Source: SBBG01 sp033717875 (GTDB lineage Bacteria > Pseudomonadota > Gammaproteobacteria > Ga0077554 > Ga007554). Taken from it: DNA of 44,110 bases. Both the position numbers and the translations under genes were made by a program. Location: positions 1 to 44,110 of the forward strand of contig JADDKJ010000028.1 in NCBI GenBank assembly GCA_033717875.1, in the 5' to 3' direction. Positions 1 to 7,775 of the stretch are shown here, piece after piece. The notes under the pieces were generated by a model. The model was not told the DNA's origin, made no database searches, and worked only from the letters and a program-made list of their open reading frames with translations. Numbering within the stretch: the stretch's first letter is position 1; each line of letters begins with the position of its first letter.

Positions 1-33
1 TGCCAAATCCAACCCAATCGTTGTAATCTTCAT
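1..33 (-). mobile_element. IS110-family transposase, N-terminal fragment at window edge
   Basis: Read on the minus strand from an ATG at 33, the sequence encodes MKITTIGLDLA, the usual opening of IS110-family transposases, whose RuvC-like domain starts with an Asp in a GLDLA-type motif. An AGGAG Shine-Dalgarno lies five bases or so upstream of the ATG. Only 11 codons are inside the window. IS110 elements lack typical inverted repeats. In the IS110 group the non-coding end upstream of the transposase encodes the bridge RNA, so part of roughly 34-140 may belong to the element. I cannot place its outer end. Confidence 0.7.
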
Positions 34-144
34 CTCGGTCTCCTCTCCTTTCGTTTCGATGGTTTGTTACAGCTCCATCGTGGCGCATTCGACGCCGATT
101 TAGAAGGGGGAGGAGACCATCACATCATCCTTCATGCACCTTCC

Positions 145-158
145 TTGATATAGATCAA
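145..158. promoter_or_regulatory. Perfect FNR/ANR-type box upstream of polX
   Basis: TTGAT-ATAG-ATCAA is an exact match to the FNR/ANR consensus TTGAT-N4-ATCAA. Its centre (151.5) lies 42 bases before the PolX start codon at 194. A weak -10-like TATTTT sits at 181-186. If the box is used at the standard class II position (-41.5), transcription would begin at about 193, giving an almost leaderless mRNA. Anaerobic control would suit the formate/nitrite-type channel gene that follows polX. This is inferred from sequence only. Confidence 0.6.
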
Positions 159-193
159 AGGCGTGACGAATTTCTTGTGTTATTTTTTCAGCT

Positions 194-1918
194 ATGCCGA
201 TTCATAACGCCGATATCGCCGCGATATTCGAGGAAATCGCCAACCTGCTGGAGATTCAGGGGGCCAACCCCTTCCGCGTGCGCGCCTATCGCAACGCCGC
301 GCGCACCGTGGGCGATCTGGGGCGCGATATCAAGACGCTGCTGGAAAAGGGGGAAGATCTAACCAATCTTCCCGGAATCGGTGAAGATCTTGCGGGTAAG
401 ATCAAGGAAATTGTCGACACCGGCAAATGCTCCATGCTCGGCAAATTGCACAAGGAACTGCCGCCCGCCATCACCGAACTGCTGAAAATCCCCAACCTCG
501 GCCCCAAGCGCGTCAAGACGCTGTATCACGATCTGGACATACAGACGTTGGAGCAGCTCTACCGTGCCGCGCGCGATGGACGCATCCGCGAGTTGCCGGG
601 CTTTGGCGCCAAGACCGAGCAGAACATCCTCCAGGCCGTGGAGATCCATGCCGGCGAAACAAAACGCTTCAAACTCGCCGTCGCCGCCCAGTACGCCAGC
701 GCCCTGGTGAACTACCTGAAAAAAGTCAGAGGCACCGATCAAGTCATCGTGGCGGGCAGCTTCCGGCGCATGAGAGAGACCGTGGGTGACCTGGACATCC
801 TGGTCACCGCCGCGCCCGGCAGTCCGGTGATGGAACGCTTTGCCGCCTATGATGAGGTGAAGGACGTGCTCTCCAGCGGCGCCACGCGCAGCAGCGTGCT
901 CCTCAAGAGCGGCCTGCAAGTGGACCTGCGCCTGGTCGGGCGCGAGAGTTTCGGCGCGGCACTGCAATATTTCACCGGCTCCAAAACACACAACATCGCC
1001 ATCCGTCGCCTGGGGCAGGAGCGCGGCCTGAAAATCAACGAATACGGCGTGTTCAAGGGCGACAAGAGCATCGCCGGAGAAACCGAGGAATCGGTGTACA
1101 AAGCGGTCGGCCTGCCGTATATCCCGCCGGAGCTGCGCGAGGATCGCGGCGAGATCGAGGCGGCGCGCGCCGGGCGGCTGCCGCATCTGATCGAGCTGCG
1201 CGACCTGAAAGGCGACCTGCACCTGCACACCAAGGCCACCGACGGGCGCAACACCATCAAGGACATGACGCTAGCGGCCAGGGAACGGGGTTATGAATAC
1301 ATCGCCATCACCGAACACTCGCGCCGCCTCACCGTGGCCCACGGCCTTGATCCGCAGCGCCTGCTGAAGCAGATCGACGAAATCGACCGCCTCAACGCCG
1401 AGTTGAGCGGTATTACCGTCCTCAAGGGTATCGAAGTAGACATCCTCGAAGATGGCGGCCTGGACTTGCCGGATTCGGTGCTGGAGCGGCTCGATCTGGT
1501 GATCGGCGCGGTGCATAGCAAGTTCGACCTGCCGCGCGCCCGGCAAACCGAGCGCATCCTGCGCGCCATGGACCATCCCCACTTCACGATGCTGGCCCAC
1601 CCAACCGGCCGGTTGCTCGAACAGCGCGAACCCTACGACGTGGACATGCTGCGCATCATCCGCAAGGCCAAAAAGCGTGGCTGTTACCTGGAGCTGAACG
1701 CCCACCCGGAGCGCCTCGATCTGCTGGACAGCCACTGCCAGATGGCCAAGGAAGAAGGTGTGCTGGTCAGCATCAACTCCGACGCCCACAACACGCTCGA
1801 TCTGGACAACCTACGCTACGGCGTCGGGCAGGCGCGGCGCGGCTGGCTGGAAAGACAGGATGTGCTGAACACGCGCACGCTCAAGGAACTGCGGCCGCTG
1901 CTCAAGCGGACGATGTGA
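194..1918 (+). CDS. polX: DNA polymerase X family protein with PHP domain
   Basis: 574 aa, normal for bacterial PolX. Helix-hairpin-helix segments lie near residues 58-72 (LPGIGEDLAGK), 99-110 and 134-146. The nucleotidyltransferase signature GSFRR...GDLDIL is at about 188-203, with the two metal-binding Asp residues in GDLD and a third in VDLRLV. The C-terminal PHP domain (about 340-574) carries DLHLHT, the TEHS motif, GAVHS and the NSDAH motif, so the metal site looks intact. Known PolX enzymes fill gaps in base-excision repair, and the PHP domain gives 3'-5' exonuclease and AP-endonuclease activities. ATG 194 is the first in-frame start and has no clear Shine-Dalgarno, which fits the possible leaderless promoter. 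The gene ends 15 bases before the transporter gene, so the two are probably co-transcribed. Confidence 0.93.
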   Translation: MPIHNADIAAIFEEIANLLEIQGANPFRVRAYRNAARTVGDLGRDIKTLLEKGEDLTNLPGIGEDLAGKIKEIVDTGKCSMLGKLHKELPPAITELLKIPNLGPKRVKTLYHDLDIQTLEQLYRAARDGRIRELPGFGAKTEQNILQAVEIHAGETKRFKLAVAAQYASALVNYLKKVRGTDQVIVAGSFRRMRETVGDLDILVTAAPGSPVMERFAAYDEVKDVLSSGATRSSVLLKSGLQVDLRLVGRESFGAALQYFTGSKTHNIAIRRLGQERGLKINEYGVFKGDKSIAGETEESVYKAVGLPYIPPELREDRGEIEAARAGRLPHLIELRDLKGDLHLHTKATDGRNTIKDMTLAARERGYEYIAITEHSRRLTVAHGLDPQRLLKQIDEIDRLNAELSGITVLKGIEVDILEDGGLDLPDSVLERLDLVIGAVHSKFDLPRARQTERILRAMDHPHFTMLAHPTGRLLEQREPYDVDMLRIIRKAKKRGCYLELNAHPERLDLLDSHCQMAKEEGVLVSINSDAHNTLDLDNLRYGVGQARRGWLERQDVLNTRTLKELRPLLKRTM

Positions 1919-1933
1919 TGTTGGGTTGATACT

Positions 1934-2761
1934 ATGAGCGGAATGTTTGGATTTGATGCATATTCCCCAAAAGAAATCGCCGAGCGCGTGGAGCATGCCG
2001 GCGTGGCGAAGGCGCGCCTGCCGCTGCTGTCCATGGCGATGCTGGGGGTTCTGGCAGGCAGCTTCATTGGCTTGGGTGCGCTGTATTTCACGCTCGTGAC
2101 CAGCGACCCGTCGCTTGGTTTCGCCGCCAGCCGTGTGCTGGGCGGTGCCGCCTTCTCGCTGGGATTGATTCTGGTGGTGGTCGCCGGAGCGGAGTTGTTC
2201 ACGGGCAACAACCTGCTGGTGATCGCCTGGGCGGACAAGAAAATATCCAGCCGCGAACTTCTGAAAAACTGGGTGATCGTCTATTTGTCCAATGCTGTCG
2301 GCGCCGCCGGGCTAGTCGCACTGGTGGTACTCTCACGACACCCGGACATGAACAGCGGCGCCGTTGCATTGCACGCCGTGAAAATCGCCGCCGCCAAGAC
2401 TGCCCTGCCGTTCTGGGAGGCCTTTTTCAAAGGCGTACTGTGCAATGTCCTGGTATGCCTGGCGGTATGGCTGGCCATGGCCGGGCGCAGCGTCACCGAC
2501 AAAATCATGGCCATCACCTTCCCCATCTCGGCCTTCGTCGCCGCGGGCTTTGAGCACTCCGTCGCCAATATGTACTTCATACCACTCGGCATACTGCTGA
2601 GCGATTCGGTACCGCCGGGCGCAGCCGCCAGCATAGCGCATCTCAACTGGCAGGGATTCGCCCAGAACATGCTGCCGGTCACCTTGGGCAATATCGTCGG
2701 CGGAGGGCTCATGGTTGCGCTGGTCTATTACATTATCTACCGACGAGGGGTGCCGCCATGA
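1934..2761 (+). CDS. Formate/nitrite transporter family (FNT) channel
   Basis: 275 aa with six hydrophobic segments, matching FocA/NirC-type pentameric channels of the inner membrane. The N-terminus (FGFDAYSPKEIAERVEHAGVAK) is the typical cytoplasmic helix of the family. GAELFTGN (about residues 94-101) and the later CNVLVCLAVW and FEHSVANMYF segments are family signatures, the last containing the conserved pore histidine. Substrates in the family include formate, nitrite, hydrosulfide and other small anions; the sequence alone does not choose. The gene follows polX by 15 bases and probably shares the FNR-boxed promoter. No formate-metabolism or nitrite-reductase gene lies nearby. Confidence 0.9.
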   Translation: MSGMFGFDAYSPKEIAERVEHAGVAKARLPLLSMAMLGVLAGSFIGLGALYFTLVTSDPSLGFAASRVLGGAAFSLGLILVVVAGAELFTGNNLLVIAWADKKISSRELLKNWVIVYLSNAVGAAGLVALVVLSRHPDMNSGAVALHAVKIAAAKTALPFWEAFFKGVLCNVLVCLAVWLAMAGRSVTDKIMAITFPISAFVAAGFEHSVANMYFIPLGILLSDSVPPGAAASIAHLNWQGFAQNMLPVTLGNIVGGGLMVALVYYIIYRRGVPP

Positions 2762-2829
2762 CCACAAGACATGACATGTCGTAATATGCAAAAATTCCAC
2801 CATCAAATGAACTTGCACGAGAATAGCCG

Positions 2830-3960
2830 ATGATCGTCATACTGAAACCGGATATCGATAAAACTGGCCCGGAATATCTGGCCCTGATGGAGCACCTGAC
2901 ACACCTGCCCAGCATTCAGGTGCGGCGGCATGAGGAAAGAGGCGTCCACCAGGTATTGACCGAACTCTATCTCATCGGCAACACCGCGGCGCTGTCCAAG
3001 GAAGAGATCCAGGGTTTGCCGGGCGTGGACCGCGTGGTGCGCATCTCCGAGCCCTACCGGGTGCTGGGCAGGCACAAGGACGACAGCCGCGCGACGCACT
3101 TCGACTACAACGGCGTGCGCTTTGGCCAGGACACGCTCAACATCTTCGCCGGGTTGTGCGCGGTGGATACACCGCAACACGTCGAGCTGATGATGAAGGC
3201 ATTGCGCGACAATGGCCAGGTCTGCACGCGCATGGGCGCCTACAAGCCGCGCACCAATCCCTACTCGTTCCAGGGCCATGGCAAAAACTGCCTGCCTTAC
3301 GTGTTTGAACTCGCGGGCAAATACGGGATCAAAGTAATAGCGATGGAAGTGACGCACGAGTCGCACGTCGACGAGATCCGCGAAGCTCTGAAGCTTACCG
3401 GCAATCCCACCGGCGTGATGTTGCAGATCGGCACGCGCAACACCCAGAACTTCGAGCTGCTCAAGATCGTCGGGCGTCAGCAGGACTTCCCGGTGCTGCT
3501 CAAGCGCGGCTTTGGCATCACGCTGGAAGAATCGCTCAACGCCGCCGAGTATCTGGCCAGCGAGGGCAATCGCAAGGTGGTGTTCGGATTGCGCGGCATG
3601 AAGACCAACATGGGCGATCCGCATCGCAACCTCGTCGACTTCGCTCATGTGCCGGTGGTGAAACGCCTGACGCGCATGCCGGTGTGCATCGACCCCTCGC
3701 ATTCCGTCGGCAGCCGCGACCGTGCACCTGACCGATTGCTGGATATCATGCACGTCGTCGCGCAAGGGGTGATCGCCGGCGCCAACATGATCCTGGTGGA
3801 CTTCCACCCCGCGCCGGCCAAGGCCCTGGTCGATGGCCCGCAGGCGCTGTTACTGGAGGAACTGCCTCATTTCATCGAAGACGTGAGAATCGCCCGGGAA
3901 GCCTATGAGGCGCGGGTAAGGCTCGGTGATAAGCTCCGGGCGGAACAAGGCCTCTCTTGA
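2830..3960 (+). CDS. DAHP synthase-like protein, type I-beta with N-terminal regulatory domain
   Basis: 376 aa. Residues 1-85 form a ferredoxin-like domain like the regulatory domain of Thermotoga-type 3-deoxy-D-arabino-heptulosonate-7-phosphate synthase; the rest is the TIM barrel. Recognisable blocks are FAGLCAV, GAYKPRTNPYSFQG, LQIGTRNTQNFELLK, VLLKRGF, CIDPSHSVGSRD and VDFHPAPAKALVDGPQAL. The family joins phosphoenolpyruvate and erythrose-4-phosphate in the first shikimate step. Three oddities stand out: AGPC is AGLC, the usual CERGIR block reads VVFGLRGMKT, and the VEVHP glutamate (a metal ligand in characterised enzymes) is Asp. The Cys and His ligands remain. It may be a divergent DAHP synthase or a paralogue acting on another sugar phosphate. 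No other shikimate gene is nearby. Confidence 0.8.
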   Translation: MIVILKPDIDKTGPEYLALMEHLTHLPSIQVRRHEERGVHQVLTELYLIGNTAALSKEEIQGLPGVDRVVRISEPYRVLGRHKDDSRATHFDYNGVRFGQDTLNIFAGLCAVDTPQHVELMMKALRDNGQVCTRMGAYKPRTNPYSFQGHGKNCLPYVFELAGKYGIKVIAMEVTHESHVDEIREALKLTGNPTGVMLQIGTRNTQNFELLKIVGRQQDFPVLLKRGFGITLEESLNAAEYLASEGNRKVVFGLRGMKTNMGDPHRNLVDFAHVPVVKRLTRMPVCIDPSHSVGSRDRAPDRLLDIMHVVAQGVIAGANMILVDFHPAPAKALVDGPQALLLEELPHFIEDVRIAREAYEARVRLGDKLRAEQGLS

Positions 3961-3978
3961 TCTGTGAGAGGAAATATA

Positions 3979-4000
3979 TTAGTATATTAGCGTATACTAA
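3979..4000. promoter_or_regulatory. Palindromic operator before the DUF2892 gene
   Basis: TTAGTATA-N6-TATACTAA is a perfect 8-bp inverted repeat spanning 22 bases, ending 18 bases before the start codon at 4019. The right arm includes a -10-like TATACT (3993-3998), so a bound protein would block transcription. Its AT-rich form is typical of ArsR/SmtB-like repressor sites, including the sulfide/redox sensors BigR and YgaV that often control DUF2892 or rhodanese genes. The assignment to that family is inference. Confidence 0.55.
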
Positions 4001-4018
4001 ATTACAGGAGTGGACGCC

Positions 4019-4234
4019 ATGAAACACAATGTCGGAAACATTGATCGTACAGTGCGTATTGTCGCAGGCCTGGGCCTGATCAGCCTGGTATTCATTGGCC
4101 CCCAGACCCCGTGGGGGTGGATCGGTATTGTCCCCATCCTCACAGCGTTGATCGGCTGGTGTCCTGCGTATTCATTGCTGGGCGTCAACACCTCCCCGGC
4201 GGATAAAGGTACGGAGCACCCCAAGGCGAGCTAG
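4019..4234 (+). CDS. DUF2892 (YgaP-like transmembrane) small membrane protein
   Basis: 71 aa from ATG 4019. AGGAG at 4006-4010 lies eight bases before this ATG, so I prefer it to the in-frame GTG at 4010. The sequence MKHNVGNIDRTVRIVAG is the classic DUF2892 opening, followed by two hydrophobic helices separated by a short turn and a CPAYSLLG motif, again standard for the family. The domain is the membrane part of E. coli YgaP and also occurs alone near sulfur-handling and redox genes. Its biochemical role is not established. A perfect palindrome over the promoter suggests tight repression, and a terminator-like hairpin follows at 4266-4304. Confidence 0.85.
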   Translation: MKHNVGNIDRTVRIVAGLGLISLVFIGPQTPWGWIGIVPILTALIGWCPAYSLLGVNTSPADKGTEHPKAS

Positions 4235-4265
4235 GCGCTCTTTAACCTGTGTGTTCCCCATGCTT

Positions 4266-4304
4266 GGCGGGTTACGCAAAAACGCTAATCCGCCCTGCCT
4301 TTTT
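4266..4304 (+). terminator. Probable rho-independent terminator (GGCGGGTTACG hairpin)
   Basis: GGCGGGTTACG pairs imperfectly with CGCTAATCCGCC across a short A-rich loop (4266-4294), followed by TTTTT at 4300-4304. It sits 32 bases after the DUF2892 stop. The hairpin belongs to a dispersed family also seen at 5841-5893 and 39162-39207. Confidence 0.6.
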
Positions 4305-4369
4305 GTTGCCTCATTGAGCAATATCCCGCCTTTCTTTAACAATCACGCGAAATCAATCCCGCAACCATA

Positions 4370-4398
4370 TTGAAATTACAGACGATTTTTTGTATATA
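4370..4398 (+). promoter_or_regulatory. Sigma-70-type promoter for the amidase gene
   Basis: TTGAAA (4370-4375) and TATATA (4393-4398) are separated by 17 bases, close to the ideal housekeeping promoter. The expected start of transcription is near 4405, giving a leader of about 26 bases before the ATG at 4431. Confidence 0.6.
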
Positions 4399-4430
4399 GA
4401 TCTCAAGCACAAAGGGTTTGTGGATCTGCA

Positions 4431-5819
4431 ATGAAAAAAATCGCCACATTGGCCGTCTTGGCCCTCTTTCCATGGATAAGTCTCGCCGACAGCGCGCAGA
4501 TCAAGAGCATGCGCCTGTGGGCGGGGCCGGACAGCACGCGCGTGGTGCTGGATATGAGCGCGCCCGCGGCGCACAAGCTGATCCTGCTGGAAAATCCGGA
4601 CCGGGTGGTCGTCGACCTCGACGGCGCGCGCCTTGCCTCGCCGCTGGGCACGGCGGACTACGGCAATTCCCTGCTGCAAGGCATTCGCAGCGCGCCGCGC
4701 AATGGCAAGGATCTGCGTGTGGTGCTGGATCTCAAAAAGCGCGTCAAGCCGGAGAGTTTTCTGCTCAATCCTGTGGGAGACTATGGCTATCGCCTGGTGA
4801 TCGACCTCTATGACCCGGATACCGCGGCGAAAAATGCGGCCGCGCCACTGCCCGCACCCTCCTCCCCCACCGCCGCCGTAGCGACTACCCCGCTGTCCAC
4901 CACCATGAGTGAAAAGACCGTCGAAGCCAGGATACTGGATGACAAACGGCTGCGCGACATCGTCATCGCCATCGATGCCGGCCACGGCGGCGAGGACTCG
5001 GGGGCGCGCGGTTCCAGCGGCGCCAACGAGAAGGATGTGACCCTGGCGATCGCCCGCAAACTGGAGGAACTGGTGCGCAAGGAAAAAGGTATGCGCCCGG
5101 TGCTGATTCGTCAGGGCGATTACTTCATTCCCTTGCGCCAGCGCACCCAGAAAGCCCGCGAGCACAAAGCCGATCTGTTCGTTTCCATTCATGCCGACGC
5201 CTTCACCAATCCCAACGCGCGCGGCTCATCGGTGTTCATCCTATCCGAACGCGGCGCGAGCAGCGAGGCGGCGCGCTGGCTGGCGGACAAGGAAAACGCC
5301 TCCGATCTGGCCGGCGGTGTCGATCTCGGCGGCAAGGACAAGATGCTCGCCTCGGTGCTGCTGGATCTGTCGCAGACCGCTTCGGTCGAGGCCAGCCATG
5401 AAGTGGCCGGCAAGGTGCTGGAAGGGCTGAAGGAACTCGGCGATCTGCACAAGGGACAGGTGGAACGCGCCGGCTTCATGGTGCTCAAATCGCCCGACAT
5501 TCCCTCGCTGCTGGTCGAGACCGCCTTCATCACCAATCCGAGCGAAGAGAAAAAGCTCCTCGATGAAGAGCACCAGCAACGTCTCGCCGGCGCCATCCTG
5601 AATGGCATCCGCGCCTATTTCACCCGCACGCCTCCGCCCGGCACCAAACTCGCCGCCCTCGCTCGGCGTCAGCATGTCATCTCCGAGGGCGAGACCCTGG
5701 CCTCCATCGCCGGGCAATATGGCGTGAGCGTGGAGAAGCTCAAGCTCGCCAACAAGCTGCCCGACGATCAAATCAGGGCGGGGACGGTGCTGAGAATTCC
5801 GGGCGGCGGGGATAGCTGA
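4431..5819 (+). CDS. amiC: N-acetylmuramoyl-L-alanine amidase, AMIN-amidase_3-LysM
   Basis: 462 aa. A signal peptide (MKKIATLAVLALFPWISLADS) leads to the periplasm. The AMIN targeting domain is at about 22-130, a Pro/Ala/Thr-rich linker at about 135-165, the zinc amidase_3 domain at about 180-398, and one LysM domain at about 415-460 (HVISEGETLASIAGQYGVS). Zinc and catalytic residues are visible in DAGHGG, NEKDV, SIHAD and LLVETAFI. The enzyme cleaves the amide bond between muramic acid and the stem peptide, usually at the septum under EnvC/NlpD control. A C-terminal LysM is typical of AmiB and of many single Ami proteins outside enterics, so amiB would be an equally fair name. It sits alone behind its own promoter, ahead of mutL, an order common in proteobacteria. 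Confidence 0.93.
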   Translation: MKKIATLAVLALFPWISLADSAQIKSMRLWAGPDSTRVVLDMSAPAAHKLILLENPDRVVVDLDGARLASPLGTADYGNSLLQGIRSAPRNGKDLRVVLDLKKRVKPESFLLNPVGDYGYRLVIDLYDPDTAAKNAAAPLPAPSSPTAAVATTPLSTTMSEKTVEARILDDKRLRDIVIAIDAGHGGEDSGARGSSGANEKDVTLAIARKLEELVRKEKGMRPVLIRQGDYFIPLRQRTQKAREHKADLFVSIHADAFTNPNARGSSVFILSERGASSEAARWLADKENASDLAGGVDLGGKDKMLASVLLDLSQTASVEASHEVAGKVLEGLKELGDLHKGQVERAGFMVLKSPDIPSLLVETAFITNPSEEKKLLDEEHQQRLAGAILNGIRAYFTRTPPPGTKLAALARRQHVISEGETLASIAGQYGVSVEKLKLANKLPDDQIRAGTVLRIPGGGDS

Positions 5820-5840
5820 TCGTAGGGTCAATGCCGTTAA

Positions 5841-5893
5841 GATGCAGGGCGGGTTACGGCGCCAAAAAAGCGCGCCTGGCCCACCTTACATCG
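5841..5893. repeat. Degenerate GGGCGGGTTACG hairpin repeat
   Basis: Between the amidase stop and mutL, the element GCAGGGCGGGTTACGGCGCC is followed by AAAAAA and GCGCGCCTGGCCCACC. The inner stem GGCGC/GCGCC is perfect and the outer arms pair imperfectly. It resembles the hairpins at 4266 and 39162 and may act as a terminator for the amidase gene. Confidence 0.45.
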
Positions 5894-5941
5894 AATCGTA
5901 GGGTATACTTCGCATAAGCAGATACTCAGTCATTCATCCCT

Positions 5942-7768
5942 ATGCGCATCCACCTCCTCCCCCCTCAGCTCGCCAACCAGATCGCGGCGGGCGAAGTCAT
6001 CGAAAGACCTTCCTCGCTGGTCAAGGAGCTGCTGGAAAACAGTCTCGATGCTGGCGCAACCCAGATCGATATCGATGTCGAACAGGGCGGCGTGGGGTTG
6101 ATCCGGGTGCGCGACAATGGGCGCGGCATCCACAAGGACGATCTCGCCCTGGCCTTGAGCCGCCACGCCACCAGCAAGATCCACAGTTTCGACGACCTGA
6201 CGAATATCCATACCCTGGGCTTTCGCGGCGAGGCGCTGCCCAGTATCTGCTCCGTCTCGCGCCTGACCTTGACCTCGCGCACGGCCGATGCCGGCAGCGG
6301 CTGGCGTATCCAGGGCGATGGGCGGGAAGTGGCGGTGGAACCGATGCCCGCCGCTCATCCTGTGGGCACCACCGTGGAGGTGCGCGACCTGTTCTACAAC
6401 ACGCCGGCGCGGCGCAAATTCCTGCGTAGCGAAAAAACCGAATTCGCCCACCTGGAAGAGCTGGTGCAGCGCATCGCGCTCAGCCGCTTCGATGTGGACA
6501 TCGCCCTGCGCCATAACCAGCGCGCCATCCACACCTTGCGCGCCGGTGAGCAGGAGCATGACAGGGAGCGGCGCGTCGCGGAGATTGTCGGCTCGCCGTT
6601 TCTGGAAAACGCGCTGCGCATCGATTTCGAGGCATCGGGGCTGCGCCTGTGGGGATGGGTGGGACTGCCGACCTTCTCGCGCGGCCAGGCCGATCTGCAA
6701 TATTTTTACGTCAATGGCCGCATCATCCGCGACAAGCTCGTCAGCCACGCCGTCCGCCAGGCCTACCAGGACGTGCTGTTTCAGGGACGTCATCCGGTCT
6801 TCGTGCTGTATCTGGAAATGCCGCCGCAAGAGGTGGACGTGAATGTGCATCCGACCAAGCACGAAGTGCGTTTCCGCGAAGGCCGTTTGATTCACGACTT
6901 CTTGTTTCGCACCTTGCACAAGGCGCTGGCCGAGACGCGCGCGGGATCGGCGCAAGCTGGCGCAGTGACAGTGACAGCAATCCATCCCTCGTCCGCGCAA
7001 ACGCCGCGCGATGAACGTGAGTTCCCGCCTGTTCCGTCATACGCGCGCCAGAGCGCCCTGCCCTTGCCGCCATCATCGCCCGCGCCCTGGCAGGTGCGCG
7101 AGCAGATCGCCGCCTATGCCGCGCTGCACCCCGCCGTCGCACCCGCGCCTGCCGCGATTCCCGGCACCGCAACGGAAGAAGCCCCGCCGCTGGGTTATGC
7201 CATCGCGCAATTGCACGGTGTTTACATCCTGGCTGAAAACGCTCATGGCCTGGTGCTGGTCGACATGCACGCCGCGCACGAACGCATCACCTACGAGCGC
7301 CTGAAAACCCAGCTCGCCAGCGCGGGCATCCGCTCCCAGCCCCTGCTGGTGCCGATCAGCGTGACGGTCAACGAACGCGATGCACGGCTGGCGGAAGAGC
7401 ACAACGCGGTATTCGCCGAGCTGGGCTTCGAGATCGACCGCCTGGGCAGGGAGACTCTGGCGGTGCGCGCCATGCCTGCGCCGCTTTGTGATGCCGCCGA
7501 CGTGGAAGAACTGGTGCGTGATGTGCTGGCCGATCTCCATACCTTCGGCGGCAGCACGCGCGTCCGCGAGCGGATCGACGAAATGCTCGCCACCCTCGCC
7601 TGCCACGGCTCGGTGCGCGCCAACCGCAAACTCACTCTCCCGGAAATGAACATGCTGCTGCGCGACATGGAACGCACCGAACGCAGCGGCCAATGCAATC
7701 ACGGCCGGCCGACGTGGACGCAGCTCAGCATGGCCGAACTGGACAAAATGTTTTTGCGCGGAAGATAA
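5942..7768 (+). CDS. mutL: DNA mismatch repair protein MutL
   Basis: 608 aa. The N-terminal GHKL ATPase shows IAAGEVIERPSSLVKELLENSLDAG (split over residues 13-39), DNGRGI, ATSKI, LGFRGEALPSI and GTTVEVRDLFYNTPAR. The transducer domain contains the family motif YVNGR, then VDVNVHPTKHEVRF. A Pro/Ala-rich linker (about 340-405) joins the C-terminal dimerisation domain. That domain keeps DMHAAHERITYE (a Met variant of the DQHA-x2-E-x4-E nuclease motif), ACHGSVRANR and CNHGRPT, so it probably has nicking activity. MutH-dependent enteric MutL lacks this motif. It coordinates MutS mismatch recognition with strand removal. The next gene starts seven bases after its stop, pointing to an operon with the MJ1316-domain gene and dinB. 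Confidence 0.96.
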   Translation: MRIHLLPPQLANQIAAGEVIERPSSLVKELLENSLDAGATQIDIDVEQGGVGLIRVRDNGRGIHKDDLALALSRHATSKIHSFDDLTNIHTLGFRGEALPSICSVSRLTLTSRTADAGSGWRIQGDGREVAVEPMPAAHPVGTTVEVRDLFYNTPARRKFLRSEKTEFAHLEELVQRIALSRFDVDIALRHNQRAIHTLRAGEQEHDRERRVAEIVGSPFLENALRIDFEASGLRLWGWVGLPTFSRGQADLQYFYVNGRIIRDKLVSHAVRQAYQDVLFQGRHPVFVLYLEMPPQEVDVNVHPTKHEVRFREGRLIHDFLFRTLHKALAETRAGSAQAGAVTVTAIHPSSAQTPRDEREFPPVPSYARQSALPLPPSSPAPWQVREQIAAYAALHPAVAPAPAAIPGTATEEAPPLGYAIAQLHGVYILAENAHGLVLVDMHAAHERITYERLKTQLASAGIRSQPLLVPISVTVNERDARLAEEHNAVFAELGFEIDRLGRETLAVRAMPAPLCDAADVEELVRDVLADLHTFGGSTRVRERIDEMLATLACHGSVRANRKLTLPEMNMLLRDMERTERSGQCNHGRPTWTQLSMAELDKMFLRGR

Positions 7769-7775
7769 CCGCGCC

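Noticed and set aside
359..1228. A 289-residue open frame on the minus strand of polX
   Set aside because: It is the antisense of a well-conserved polymerase gene and has no motifs. The same applies to long antisense frames at 18882-20246, 28808-30358, 14887-15615 and elsewhere; high GC makes such frames common.
4010..4018. GTG start three codons upstream in the DUF2892 gene
   Set aside because: The GTG overlaps the Shine-Dalgarno itself; ATG 4019 has correct spacing and matches the family's start.
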